Positions 53,401-61,808 of a stretch of DNA of 64,000 bases are shown here, piece after piece. Source of the DNA: Uruburuella testudinis (GTDB lineage: Bacteria > Pseudomonadota > Gammaproteobacteria > Burkholderiales > Neisseriaceae); contig NZ_CP091508.1 in assembly GCF_022870865.1 (NCBI RefSeq), forward strand, positions 2,666,001 through 2,730,000, read 5' to 3'. The notes under the pieces were generated by a model that saw only the letters and a list, made by a program, of their open reading frames with translations, ran no database searches and was not told where the DNA came from. Position numbers and translations under genes: made by a program. Within the stretch, counting starts at the first letter, position 1, and every line of letters begins with the position of its first letter.

Positions 53401-55335
53401 TTAGTCTTTTTTATCTTTCACTTCTTCAAATTCGGCATCAACAACATCATCGCTGCCTTGGTTTGAAGCCGCTTCGGCCTGTGCGCCGCCTTCGGCTGCC
53501 TGAGCTTCTGCCTGTGCTTGCGCGTAAACCATTTCGCCCAGTTTCTGGCTGGCTGCACCCAAGGCTTCGGCTTTGGCGTCGATGGCTTCTTTATCTTCGC
53601 CTTTTACCGCTTCTTCGGCCTCTTTCAGCGCATCTTCGATTTTGGCTTTTTCATCCGCATCGAGTTTGTCGCCGTAATCAGCCAGTGATTTTTTCACAGA
53701 GTGAATCAGCGCTTCGGCTTGGTTGCGCGAAGCCACCAGCTCGGTCAGTTTTTTATCTTCCTCTGCGTTGGCTTCGGCATCTTTCACCATGCGTTCGATT
53801 TCTTCCTCGCTCAAACCGGAAGAGCCTTGAATGGTGATGTTGGCTTCTTTACCGGTGCCTTTGTCTTTGGCCGACACATGCAGAATACCGTTGGCATCGA
53901 TATCAAAGGTTACTTCGATTTGCGGCATGCCGCGCGGTGCGGGTGCAATATCGCCGAGGTTGAAGTTGCCCAGTGATTTGTTGGCCGATGCACGTTCGCG
54001 CTCGCCTTGCAGCACATGAATGGTCACGGCGCTTTGGTTGTCTTCTGCGGTTGAGAAGGTTTGAGAAGCTTTGGTCGGAATGGTGGTGTTTTTCTGAATC
54101 AGTTTGGTCATCACACCGCCCATGGTTTCGATACCGAGCGACAACGGGGTAACGTCGAGCAGCAATACATCGCTGCGGCCGCCGCTCAATACTTCGCCCT
54201 GAATCGCAGCACCCACGGCTACGGCTTCATCGGGGTTCACGTCTTTGCGCGGTTCTTTGCCGAAAAAGGCTTTCACGGCTTCCTGCACTTTCGGCATACG
54301 GCTTTGACCGCCCACCAAAATCACATCATCAATATCGCCCACGCTCAGGCCGGCATCTTTAACGGCGATTTTGCACGGCTCGATGGAACGGGTAATCAAG
54401 TCTTCTACCAGGCTTTCGAATTTGGCGCGGGTGATTTTCATCGCCAAGTGTTTCGGGCCGGTGGCATCCATGGTGATGTAGGGCAGGTTTACTTCGGTCT
54501 GCTGGCCGCTCGACAATTCGATTTTGGCTTTTTCCGCTGCTTCTTTCAAACGTTGCAATGCCATCACGTCTTGTTTCAAATCGATGCCTTGTTCTTTTTT
54601 GAACTCATCGATGATGTGGTCGATCAGGCGTTGGTCGAAATCTTCGCCGCCGAGGAAGGTGTCGCCGTTGGTGGCCAACACTTCAAATTGTTTGTCGCCG
54701 TCGACATTGGCGATTTCGATGATGGAAATATCGAAGGTGCCGCCGCCCAAGTCGTATACGGCGATTTTACGGTCGGCTTTGTCGCTTTTATCCATGCCGA
54801 ACGCCAAAGCGGCGGCGGTCGGCTCGTTGATGATGCGTTTTACATCCAAACCGGCGATGCGGCCGGCATCTTTGGTGGCTTGGCGTTGGCTGTCGTTAAA
54901 ATAGGCCGGCACGGTGATCACGGCTTCGGTAACGGTTTCGCCCAAATAGGCTTCGGCCGCCTGTTTCATTTTGCGCAATACTTCGGCCGAAATTTGCGGC
55001 GGCGACAATTCTTTGCCTTGTGCTTTCACCCAAGCATCGCCGTTGGCGGCTTTGATGATTTCAAACGGCATCAGGTCGATGTCTTTTTGTACTTCTTTAT
55101 CGTCGAATTTATGGCCGATGAGGCGTTTGGCGGCATAAATAGTGTTTTTGGGGTTGGTTACTGCTTGGCGTTTGGCCGGGGCGCCGACCAGAATTTCGCC
55201 GCCGTCGAGATAAGCGATCACAGACGGGGTGGTGCGTGCGCCTTCTGCATTTTCAATAACTTTGGTTTGGCCGTTTTCCGAGATGGCCAAACATGAATTG
55301 GTTGTACCTAAGTCGATACCGATTACTTTTGCCAT
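53401..55335 (-). CDS. dnaK: Chaperone protein DnaK (Hsp70)
   Basis: A 644-residue Hsp70. The ATPase domain opens [16 protein letters not shown], with [13 protein letters not shown] (~residue 170), [13 protein letters not shown] (~residue 195) and [13 protein letters not shown] (~residue 335), followed by the linker [18 protein letters not shown] and the substrate-binding domain. The C-terminal tail is acidic and ends [15 protein letters not shown], close to the EEVK/D motif. The AAGGAG ribosome-binding site lies 8 bases upstream. A heat-shock type promoter precedes it. grpE lies 258 bases upstream on the same strand. Confidence 0.98.
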   Translation of the reverse strand: MAKVIGIDLGTTNSCLAISENGQTKVIENAEGARTTPSVIAYLDGGEILVGAPAKRQAVTNPKNTIYAAKRLIGHKFDDKEVQKDIDLMPFEIIKAANGDAWVKAQGKELSPPQISAEVLRKMKQAAEAYLGETVTEAVITVPAYFNDSQRQATKDAGRIAGLDVKRIINEPTAAALAFGMDKSDKADRKIAVYDLGGGTFDISIIEIANVDGDKQFEVLATNGDTFLGGEDFDQRLIDHIIDEFKKEQGIDLKQDVMALQRLKEAAEKAKIELSSGQQTEVNLPYITMDATGPKHLAMKITRAKFESLVEDLITRSIEPCKIAVKDAGLSVGDIDDVILVGGQSRMPKVQEAVKAFFGKEPRKDVNPDEAVAVGAAIQGEVLSGGRSDVLLLDVTPLSLGIETMGGVMTKLIQKNTTIPTKASQTFSTAEDNQSAVTIHVLQGERERASANKSLGNFNLGDIAPAPRGMPQIEVTFDIDANGILHVSAKDKGTGKEANITIQGSSGLSEEEIERMVKDAEANAEEDKKLTELVASRNQAEALIHSVKKSLADYGDKLDADEKAKIEDALKEAEEAVKGEDKEAIDAKAEALGAASQKLGEMVYAQAQAEAQAAEGGAQAEAASNQGSDDVVDAEFEEVKDKKD

Positions 55336-55407
55336 TGTGTATAGCTCCTTAATGATTTTAGTGATTTTTAAATCTTGCTGCGGGCTTGTGCCCTGTCGGG
55401 AGTGTAA

Positions 55408-55433
55408 ATAAGGGAGGTTTGCTGCTTTTCAAG
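55408..55433 (-). promoter_or_regulatory. Candidate sigma-32 (RpoH) promoter of dnaK
   Basis: On the minus strand CTTGAAA is followed after 13 bases by CCTTATTTA, close to the CTTGAAA-N(11-16)-CCCCATnT heat-shock consensus, about 75 bases upstream of the start codon. Confidence 0.6.
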
Positions 55434-55520
55434 TATGGCCGTACAAAATTTTTCAGCCGAATAATCATTTTTAATTCAAATGCTTGATTTGCTTATCCAC
55501 AAGCCCGGTGCAATCTGTGT

Positions 55521-55557
55521 TTCAGACGGCCTCTGATGGGCTTGCAGGCCGTCTGAA
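55521..55557 (-). terminator. Uptake-sequence hairpin between grpE and dnaK
   Basis: TTCAGACGGCCT and AGGCCGTCTGAA separated by 13 bases, past the grpE stop. It would separate grpE transcription from dnaK. Confidence 0.65.
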
Positions 55558-55593
55558 TATTTTGTGTTTGATAAAACGTGAACAACGGTGCGT

Positions 55594-56166
55594 TCAGGCT
55601 TCGCCCTCTGCTTTAGACACCACCACCATGGCGGGGCGCAATACGCGCTCGCTCAAGGTATAGCCTTTTTTCATCACGCTCACCACGGTATTGGGCGCCT
55701 GCTCGCTTTCCACCGCCTGCATGGCCTGATGTTGGTGCGGGTCGAGCTTGTCGCCCGGTTGCGGGTTAATCTCTTTGATTTGGGTGTTTTCAAAGGCTTT
55801 TTGCAATTCGGCCAAGGTCATCTGCACCCCCATTTTCAGGGCGTCGAAATTGCCGCTTTGGTCAAGCAGCGCCATTTCCAGATAATCTTTGACCGGCAGC
55901 ATTTCGGTGGCGAATTTCTGGCCGGCAAATTTATGGGCGGCCAAGATTTCTTCCTGATGGCGGCGGCGCAGATTTTGCTCGTTGGCCAGGCCGCGCAATT
56001 GTTCGTCTTTAAGCATGCCTTCCAGCTCTTCGACGCGCGCCTGCAAATCTTCGTAATCGGGCACGGCGGCTTCGGTTTCGGCTTCGCCGTTTTCGAAAAC
56101 GTCAGCCGCTTCGTCTGCTGCGGTTTCAATCGGGTTTTGTTCGGTATTTTGTTTTGCTTCTGTCAT
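55594..56166 (-). CDS. grpE: Nucleotide exchange factor GrpE
   Basis: A 190-residue cochaperone that speeds ADP release from DnaK. The acidic N-terminus and long coiled coil (DYEDLQARVEELEGMLKDEQLRG) are followed by RRRHQEEILAAHKFAGQKFATEMLPVKDYLEMAL, the four-helix region, and the signature MKKGYTLSERVLRPAMVVVSK at the C-terminal beta domain. Confidence 0.95.
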   Translation of the reverse strand: MTEAKQNTEQNPIETAADEAADVFENGEAETEAAVPDYEDLQARVEELEGMLKDEQLRGLANEQNLRRRHQEEILAAHKFAGQKFATEMLPVKDYLEMALLDQSGNFDALKMGVQMTLAELQKAFENTQIKEINPQPGDKLDPHQHQAMQAVESEQAPNTVVSVMKKGYTLSERVLRPAMVVVSKAEGEA

Positions 56167-56244
56167 GGTTACCAGCCTTTGTCGGTATAGGGGGTTAACG
56201 GTTTATCGCTCTAATATAAGGCCGTCTGAAAAATATTCAAGCAT

Positions 56245-57210
56245 TCAAGCGGCTTCTTCTTTGCGTTGCTGCGTGGGCGGATATCCGTATTGTTTGCGGA
56301 ATGCTTTGCTGAATGACGACACGGTGAGAAAGCCGCAGGCAATGCTGATATCGGTGATGCTGAGGCTGGTTTGCTGCAACAATTCGCGGGCACGGCGCAA
56401 GCGCTGTTGCAGATAATAGCCGGCCGGGCTGGTTTGATGATAACGCTGAAACAATCTTTGCAGCTGCCGCGGCGACACCCGGCACAGCTCTGCTACATCG
56501 GCCAGCGTCAGCGGCTCTTCGATATTGGCCTGCATCAATGCCACCGCATCGGCCACATGCTCGTAACCGGGCGCGCTGCCGGCGGGCGCCGGTGCATGCT
56601 GGAGGCTGTCGGCGGTGCGCATGTAGGCGACATCAAAATACTCGGCAATCTGCGCGGCCAAAACCCGGCCGTGATGCTGGCGGATGACTGCCTGCGCCAT
56701 ATCCAGCGCCGAAGCCCCGCCGGAGCAGGTGTAGCGGTTGCGGTCGATGGTGTAGAGATTCTGGCGAAACGCCACACCCGGGTAGCTTTCCTGTGCGGCA
56801 ATAAAATTTTCCCAATGCAGCGAGGCCTGATAGCTGTCGAGCACGCCGGCATCGGCCAGCGCCAGCGCACCGGTGCACACGCCGCCCAAAGCGATATCGC
56901 GTGCGGCCAGCCTTTGCAGCAGCAGGCGGATGGCGGGCGACACCAGATGTTGGATTTGATAACCGCCGCACACCAGCACCAAATCGCATTCCAACAAGCC
57001 CTCGGGCGTATCGGTATGCTGGATTTGCAAGCCGTTGCTGGCAGCGGTGTGCTGGCCTGCCAGCCCGGCCACTTTCCAAGTGTAGAGCGTTTGTTCCGAT
57101 GCGTAATTGGCCATGCGAAACGGCTCGATGGCATTGGCAAAAGCAATCATGGTAAAGCCGTCTATCAATAAAAAGCCCAAACGGCAGGGCGCAGCGGCAG
57201 TCTTCGCCAT
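56245..57210 (-). CDS. GlxA-family (DJ-1/PfpI + AraC) transcriptional regulator
   Basis: A 321-residue regulator. The N-terminal ~190 residues form a DJ-1/PfpI-like ligand domain (GFLLIDGFTMIAFANAIEPFRMANY, then LALGGVCTGALALADAGVLD-type elbow with a Cys). The C-terminal AraC domain has two helix-turn-helix motifs: LTLADVAELCRVSPRQLQRLFQRY and LSITDISIACGFLTVSSFSKAFRKQYGYPP. The family includes activators of carnitine, betaine and dimethylglycine use (CdhR, GbdR). It is divergent from creatinase with a 160-base spacer, so it probably controls that operon; creatine or sarcosine as ligand is inferred. Confidence 0.88.
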   Translation of the reverse strand: MAKTAAAPCRLGFLLIDGFTMIAFANAIEPFRMANYASEQTLYTWKVAGLAGQHTAASNGLQIQHTDTPEGLLECDLVLVCGGYQIQHLVSPAIRLLLQRLAARDIALGGVCTGALALADAGVLDSYQASLHWENFIAAQESYPGVAFRQNLYTIDRNRYTCSGGASALDMAQAVIRQHHGRVLAAQIAEYFDVAYMRTADSLQHAPAPAGSAPGYEHVADAVALMQANIEEPLTLADVAELCRVSPRQLQRLFQRYHQTSPAGYYLQQRLRRARELLQQTSLSITDISIACGFLTVSSFSKAFRKQYGYPPTQQRKEEAA

Positions 57211-57313
57211 TATTTTTCCTTGTTTGCAGCAGCACTCAGACGGCCTCAGCCTTGACTTTCAGGCCGTCTGAAACATTTGTCGTTTCAAGCCAAAACTAAG
57301 TCGTTTTACGAAA

Positions 57314-57325
57314 ATTGTCAACAAT
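57314..57325 (+). promoter_or_regulatory. Palindrome in the creatinase promoter region
   Basis: ATTGTCAACAAT is a 12-base palindrome, 45 bases before the creatinase start and just upstream of a TATGAT -10-like hexamer. It could be an operator for the divergent regulator. Facing uptake sequences lie at 57236-57272 within the same spacer. Confidence 0.35.
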
Positions 57326-57370
57326 CTGTTTTCAATATGATAGGAGCCGTTACCCCTTGAGGAGCTTTCC

Positions 57371-58594
57371 ATGAACACCATGCAACATCTGCCCAGCCTC
57401 ATCAGCATCGAAAACGGCGCCAAAGCGCCCGCCACCTTCAGCGCAGAAGAATACCGCCGCCGCCACACGCAATTGCGCGCGCACATGGCCGCCGCCGGCA
57501 TTGATTCGGTGTTGTTTACCTCTTATCACAATATCTGCTACTACGCCGATTTTCTCTATTGCTCTTTCGGCCGTTTCTACGGCTTTGTGGTTACGCCCGA
57601 GAGCAGCACGCTGATTTCCGCCAACATCGACGGCGGCCAACCGTTCCGCCGCAACGCCGGCGAACGCAACGTGGTGTATACCGACTGGCAGCGCGACAAT
57701 TATTTTCGTGCCGTGGCGCAAGAAGTGCCCAACCGCGGCCGTGTCGGCATCGAATTCGACCATCTGCCGCTGGAGCGGTTAAACAAACTGAAAGCCGCGC
57801 TGCCCGATGTGGAATTTGTCGACATCAGCGCCGCCTGCATGCAGATGCGCATGATTAAATCGGCCGAAGAAATCGCCCTCATCAAACACGGTGCGCAAGT
57901 GTGCGACATCGGCGGCGCGGCTTTGGTGGCGGCGGTGGCGGAGGGCGTGCCCGAATATGAAGTGGCGCTGGCCGCCACGCAGGCGATGGTGCGCGAAATC
58001 GGCCGCCGCTTTCCGCACAGCGAGCTGATGGACACTTGGACCTGGTTTCAATCCGGCATCAATACCGACGGTGCACACAACCCCGTAACCGCACGCAAAG
58101 TGCAGAAAGGCGACATTCTCAGTCTCAACTGCTTTGCCATGATTGCCGGCTATTACACCGCGCTGGAGCGTACCTTGTTTTACGGCGAACCCGATGCCGC
58201 CTCGCTGCGGCTGTGGGAAATCAACGTTGAAGTGCACGAAGCCGGCTTGAAGCTGCTCAAACCGGGCATGCGTTGCGGCGATATTGCCGCCGAGCTCAAC
58301 GAAATCTATGCCCGCCACGGCCTGCTCGACCGCCGCACCTTCGGCTACGGCCATTCTTTCGGCGTGCTGTCCCATTATTACGGCCGCGAAGCCGGGCTGG
58401 AGCTGCGCGAAGACATCGACACCGTGCTCGCGCCCGGCATGGTGGTGTCGATGGAGCCGATGATTATGCTGCCCGAAGGCATGAGCGGCGCCGGCGGCTA
58501 CCGCGAGCACGATATTGTGGTGATTACCGAAAACGGCGCCGACAACATCACCGGCTTCGGCTACGGCCCGGCACACAACATTATCCCGGCCTGA
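57371..58594 (+). CDS. Creatinase (creatine amidinohydrolase)
   Basis: A 407-residue pita-bread-fold (M24-like) enzyme that hydrolyses creatine to sarcosine and urea. It aligns with the Pseudomonas enzyme along its whole length: FTSYHNICYYADFLYCSFGR (~residue 57), ISANIDGGQPFRRN, VVYTDWQRDNYF (~residue 103), FQSGINTDGAHNPVT with the catalytic His (~residue 235), LERTLFYGE, FGYGHSFGVLSHYYGREAGL (~residue 327) and SMEPMIMLPEG (~residue 360). The metal ligands of peptidases are not conserved, as expected. The GAGGAG ribosome-binding site is strong. It is followed by a transporter gene. No sarcosine oxidase or urease lies in the window. Confidence 0.93.
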   Translation: MNTMQHLPSLISIENGAKAPATFSAEEYRRRHTQLRAHMAAAGIDSVLFTSYHNICYYADFLYCSFGRFYGFVVTPESSTLISANIDGGQPFRRNAGERNVVYTDWQRDNYFRAVAQEVPNRGRVGIEFDHLPLERLNKLKAALPDVEFVDISAACMQMRMIKSAEEIALIKHGAQVCDIGGAALVAAVAEGVPEYEVALAATQAMVREIGRRFPHSELMDTWTWFQSGINTDGAHNPVTARKVQKGDILSLNCFAMIAGYYTALERTLFYGEPDAASLRLWEINVEVHEAGLKLLKPGMRCGDIAAELNEIYARHGLLDRRTFGYGHSFGVLSHYYGREAGLELREDIDTVLAPGMVVSMEPMIMLPEGMSGAGGYREHDIVVITENGADNITGFGYGPAHNIIPA

Positions 58595-58668
58595 TGTTTG
58601 ACACCCGTTATCCAAGCAAGCCGATAAATAGGTTTCAGACGGCCTGATATTTTTCAAGGAGCCACACC

Positions 58669-59985
58669 ATGCAACTGACCGCCCCCTATCACGAATCGTT
58701 GCCGCAACAATCCGCCGACAGCGAAAAAAACCTTAAAAAAGCCGCCCGCGCCAGCTTTATCGGCAATTTTGTCGAATGGTTCGACTATGGTGCTTACGGC
58801 TATCTCGCTGCCGTAATCGCCAGCGTGTTTTTTCCCACCGGCGACCGAACCACCGCGCTGATGTCGGCTTATGCCGTGTTTGCCATTTCGTTTCTCATCC
58901 GCCCGCTCGGCGGCATTTTCTGGGGCTATATCGGCGACAAATACGGCCGCCGCCCGGCGCTTTCCTGGTCGATTCTGATTATGTCGGCTGCCACCTTTCT
59001 GATTGCCCTCTTGCCCGGTTATGCCAGCATCGGCATCGCCGCGCCGGTGATGCTGCTGGTTTTGCGCATGTTTCAAGGCTTTTCCGCCTCGGGCGAATAT
59101 GCCGGCGCATCGGCTTTTCTGGCCGAATACGCGCCGCCCGAAAAACGCGGCTTCTACACCAGCATTGTACCGGCCAGCACCGCCGCCGGCCTGCTGCTCG
59201 GCTCGCTGATGGCTGCCGGTATGTATGAATGGCTCAGCGCCGAAGCCATTGCCGATTGGGGCTGGCGGCTGCCGTTTCTGCTGGCCGCACCGCTGGGGCT
59301 GGTGGGTCGCTACATCCGCCTGAAGCTGGAAGAAACGCCGCAGTTTCAAAAATCCGCCCAAGCCGCCAAGCCTGAGAGCGTGCCGATTTCACGCCTGTTC
59401 CGCCACCACCGCCGCGCCCTGCTGCTGGCCTTTCTGGTGGCCTGCCTCAATGCCGTGGCCTTCTATCTGATTTTGAGCTATATGCCGACTTATTTATCGG
59501 AAGAAATGGGCGTGAGCAAAACCCAGTCGTTTTTTGCCGCGTCAATATCCCTGCTTTCCTACATTGGGTTTATCTTTCTGATGGGCACGCTGTCAGACAA
59601 ATACGGCCGCAAAGCCATGCTGATTACCGCTTCGGTGCTGTTTATCGTGGCCACCGTGCCGCTGTTCAGCCTGTTCGGCTGGGGCGGCTTCGGCATGATT
59701 CTGCTGATTCAGGTGATTTTCGGCGCGATTTTGTCGGTCAACGACGGCACGCTGCCGGCTTATTTATCGGAAATTTTCCCCACCGACGTGCGCTATACCG
59801 GCTTTGCCTTCAGCTTCAATTGCGCCAACGCCCTGCTCGGCGGCACCGCCCCGCTGGTGGCCACTTGGCTGATCAGCAGCAGCGGCAGCAAACTCTCACC
59901 GGCATGGTATCTGATGGCCGTGGCGCTGATGGCCTTAATCGCCGTTTGCGCCGGCAAAGACCGCAGCAGAGAAACCTTGTCGTAA
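58669..59985 (+). CDS. MHS-type MFS transporter (probable creatine/betaine-like solute uptake)
   Basis: A 438-residue major facilitator with about twelve membrane segments, of the metabolite:H+ symporter group that includes ProP, KgtP and ShiA. The marks are SFIGNFVEWFDYGAYGYLA at the first helix, GYIGDKYGRRPAL (~residue 88), RMFQGFSASGEYAGAS (~residue 135) and MGTLSDKYGRKAML (~residue 305). AAGGAGCC lies 7 bases before the ATG. It is 74 bases after creatinase on the same strand, so it most likely imports creatine or a related compound. A family-1 repeat follows. Confidence 0.88.
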   Translation: MQLTAPYHESLPQQSADSEKNLKKAARASFIGNFVEWFDYGAYGYLAAVIASVFFPTGDRTTALMSAYAVFAISFLIRPLGGIFWGYIGDKYGRRPALSWSILIMSAATFLIALLPGYASIGIAAPVMLLVLRMFQGFSASGEYAGASAFLAEYAPPEKRGFYTSIVPASTAAGLLLGSLMAAGMYEWLSAEAIADWGWRLPFLLAAPLGLVGRYIRLKLEETPQFQKSAQAAKPESVPISRLFRHHRRALLLAFLVACLNAVAFYLILSYMPTYLSEEMGVSKTQSFFAASISLLSYIGFIFLMGTLSDKYGRKAMLITASVLFIVATVPLFSLFGWGGFGMILLIQVIFGAILSVNDGTLPAYLSEIFPTDVRYTGFAFSFNCANALLGGTAPLVATWLISSSGSKLSPAWYLMAVALMALIAVCAGKDRSRETLS

Positions 59986-60006
59986 ACCCTTGAGCCGTTT
60001 ATGCTG

Positions 60007-60160
60007 CTTAGGGTGTCCTGATGTGTCGATTTAAGGGGATTTTTGTTCCTGAAAATGCAGGTGCAAGGTAAAAATCGCAGCAAGATTGGGCATCTTGCGA
60101 GACGTTTTAACACAGCAGATGCGTTTTCAGGGGCAAAATATACCCGCAAGGACACCCTAG
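60007..60160 (+). repeat. CTAGGGT element, family 1
   Basis: 154 bases from CTTAGGGTGTCCTGATG to AAGGACACCCTAG. The fold-back arms (TTTTTGTTCCTGAAAATGCA with TGCGTTTTCAGGGGCAAAA) and the GCAAGATtgggcATCTTGC hairpin are kept. It lies 20 bases after the transporter stop. Confidence 0.75.
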
Positions 60161-60301
60161 CCATCCGCAGCATCAACGGCCATCCGATATGGAAACGTGC
60201 CCGATATCAGGCCGTCTGAAACAATGTTCGGGCAATGAGCCGATCATGTGAATGGCCAATCTGCCGCAACGGCTGCAACCCTCGAAACGCCGCATATGCT
60301 C

Positions 60302-60404
60302 TATAGATTCGGCAATTTTAATGCCAACCATCTTTTATTGGTTGCTCTTTTAAAACAATTGGATTGATTTGAAAAAATGCCATTATTCAATTGCCGTTTC
60401 TATA
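60302..60404 (+). repeat. TATAGA element, family 2, copy 2
   Basis: 103 bases with ends TATAGATTCGGCAA and TTGCCGTTTCTATA. The interior TTTTAAAACAATTGGATTGATTTGAAAAAAT matches the copy at 4894 with a few changes. Confidence 0.7.
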
Positions 60405-60438
60405 GGCCGTCTGAAAGAGGCCGTCTGAAAGGAAAAGC

Positions 60439-61338
60439 ATGAACCCTGCCACCCTCGGCATGATGCAGATTATCACCGGCGCCGCCTGTTGGGGCACGCT
60501 GGGCATTTTGGGCACCACGCTCAAGCAGCTGGATTTCAGCAGCGCCGAAGTGGCTGCTTTGCGCATCACGCTGGCGTTTGCGCTGCTGCTGCCTGCGCTG
60601 CCGTGGTTTTGGCCGCAACTGCGCCGGCTGCAATACCGCGATCTGCCCATGTTGGCGCTGCAATCATTAATCGGCATGCTGGGCATGAGCCTGTGTTATT
60701 TTGCCGCCGTGTCCCGCATCGGCCCTTCGCTGGCAGTGGCGCTGCTCTACACTGCACCGGTGTGGAGCCTGATTTTGGCGCGGTTGCTGCTTGGCGAAGG
60801 CATTACCCGCCAATCGGCGCTGCTGGCGGTGGTGGCCGCCGCCGGTGTGGCGCTGACGCTCGGCGACGGCCTGCGCGCGCATCCGGCCGGCATGGCATTC
60901 GGCTTGGGTGCCGGCATTTGCTATGCGCTTTACGGCGTGTTGGGCAAACGCGCCATGCGCGGCCATCCGCCGATGCTGGTCTTTTTTACTTCCATCGGGT
61001 TTTCTGCGCTGGCATTGTGCCTGCTGCCCGACACCCGCAGCGCCTTTGCCAGGCTTGCCGGCCAACCTGCCGACGTTTGGCTGTCCGCCGCCGGCCTGGC
61101 CTTGGTGGGCACGCTGGCGGCGTTTGCATTGTTTGTGAAAGGGCTGCAAAAAATGCCGGCGGCGCGGGCGGCGGTGTTTACCGTGTTTGAGCCGCTCACC
61201 GCCATCGCTCTGGCCGCCTGGCTGCTGAACGAGCGTTTGGGCGGCTGGCAATATGCCGGCGTGGCGCTGATTCTGGCGGCGGCCATAGGCAATGCCCTGC
61301 CCCGGCGCAAGCCCTGCCTGCAACCTTCCGAAGCGTAA
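60439..61338 (+). CDS. EamA/DMT-family transporter
   Basis: A 299-residue inner-membrane protein with about ten hydrophobic helices in two EamA repeats: ITGAACWGTLGILGTTLKQLDFSSAEVAALRITLAF opens the first, and GAGICYALYGVLGKRAMRGHPPMLVFFTSIGF the second (~residue 155). FTVFEPLTAIALAAWLLNERL near residue 248 is the family-typical last part. It probably exports or imports a small metabolite; the substrate is unknown. The ribosome-binding site AAAGGAAA follows two tandem uptake sequences. A hairpin follows the gene. Confidence 0.87.
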   Translation: MNPATLGMMQIITGAACWGTLGILGTTLKQLDFSSAEVAALRITLAFALLLPALPWFWPQLRRLQYRDLPMLALQSLIGMLGMSLCYFAAVSRIGPSLAVALLYTAPVWSLILARLLLGEGITRQSALLAVVAAAGVALTLGDGLRAHPAGMAFGLGAGICYALYGVLGKRAMRGHPPMLVFFTSIGFSALALCLLPDTRSAFARLAGQPADVWLSAAGLALVGTLAAFALFVKGLQKMPAARAAVFTVFEPLTAIALAAWLLNERLGGWQYAGVALILAAAIGNALPRRKPCLQPSEA

Positions 61339-61346
61339 TATCGGTT

Positions 61347-61384
61347 AGGCCGTCTGAAAGCGTATTGCAGCTTTCAGACGGCCT
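61347..61384 (+). terminator. Uptake-sequence terminator of the EamA gene
   Basis: AGGCCGTCTGAAAGC...GCTTTCAGACGGCCT, 9 bases past the stop. A second facing pair lies at 61524-61565 in the otherwise gene-free stretch 61385-61808; a single uptake sequence at 61759 precedes aceK. Confidence 0.8.
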
Positions 61385-61808
61385 GATAACCATCGACAAA
61401 AGCCAGCAAACAAAGCGGTGAGCAACAGACAGTTTTTCCGCGAATGGAGCCCACGCTACATGTTGCCCACCATCACCACGCAACGATGCCAAATAGCGCC
61501 GGTTCAGCGTTTGCCGATAGGTTAAGGCCGTCTGAAAACAGTGAAAGTGCAGTTTCAGACGGCCTGGCTTTGATGGTATTGCCGCCGGTAACGGTTGGCA
61601 ACGCAGACGTAGCGTGAGCCCCGCCTGCGAACTTTCTGTTTGAGCTCAACCCATTCACCAAAGGCTGACATCGTTTATGAGGGTTTTTGCGAATGGCCAT
61701 GCTTGCCAAACTACATAAAACAACATAAGGTAACAGCCATCACACCAATGACAACAGAGGCCGTCTGAAAGCCAGGCAAAGCCCGTCGGCCAACAAAGGA
61801 AAATACCC

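Larger units (their letters stand above)
59986..60438. other. Repeat-filled spacer
   Basis: No gene. It holds a family-1 element (60007-60160), a single uptake sequence near 60209, a family-2 element (60302-60404) and, partly overlapping its end, two tandem uptake sequences (60404-60430) just before the next ribosome-binding site. Confidence 0.6.

Noticed and set aside
54061..55296. A 411-codon plus-strand open frame opposite dnaK
   Set aside because: Antisense of dnaK with no start signals or family resemblance.
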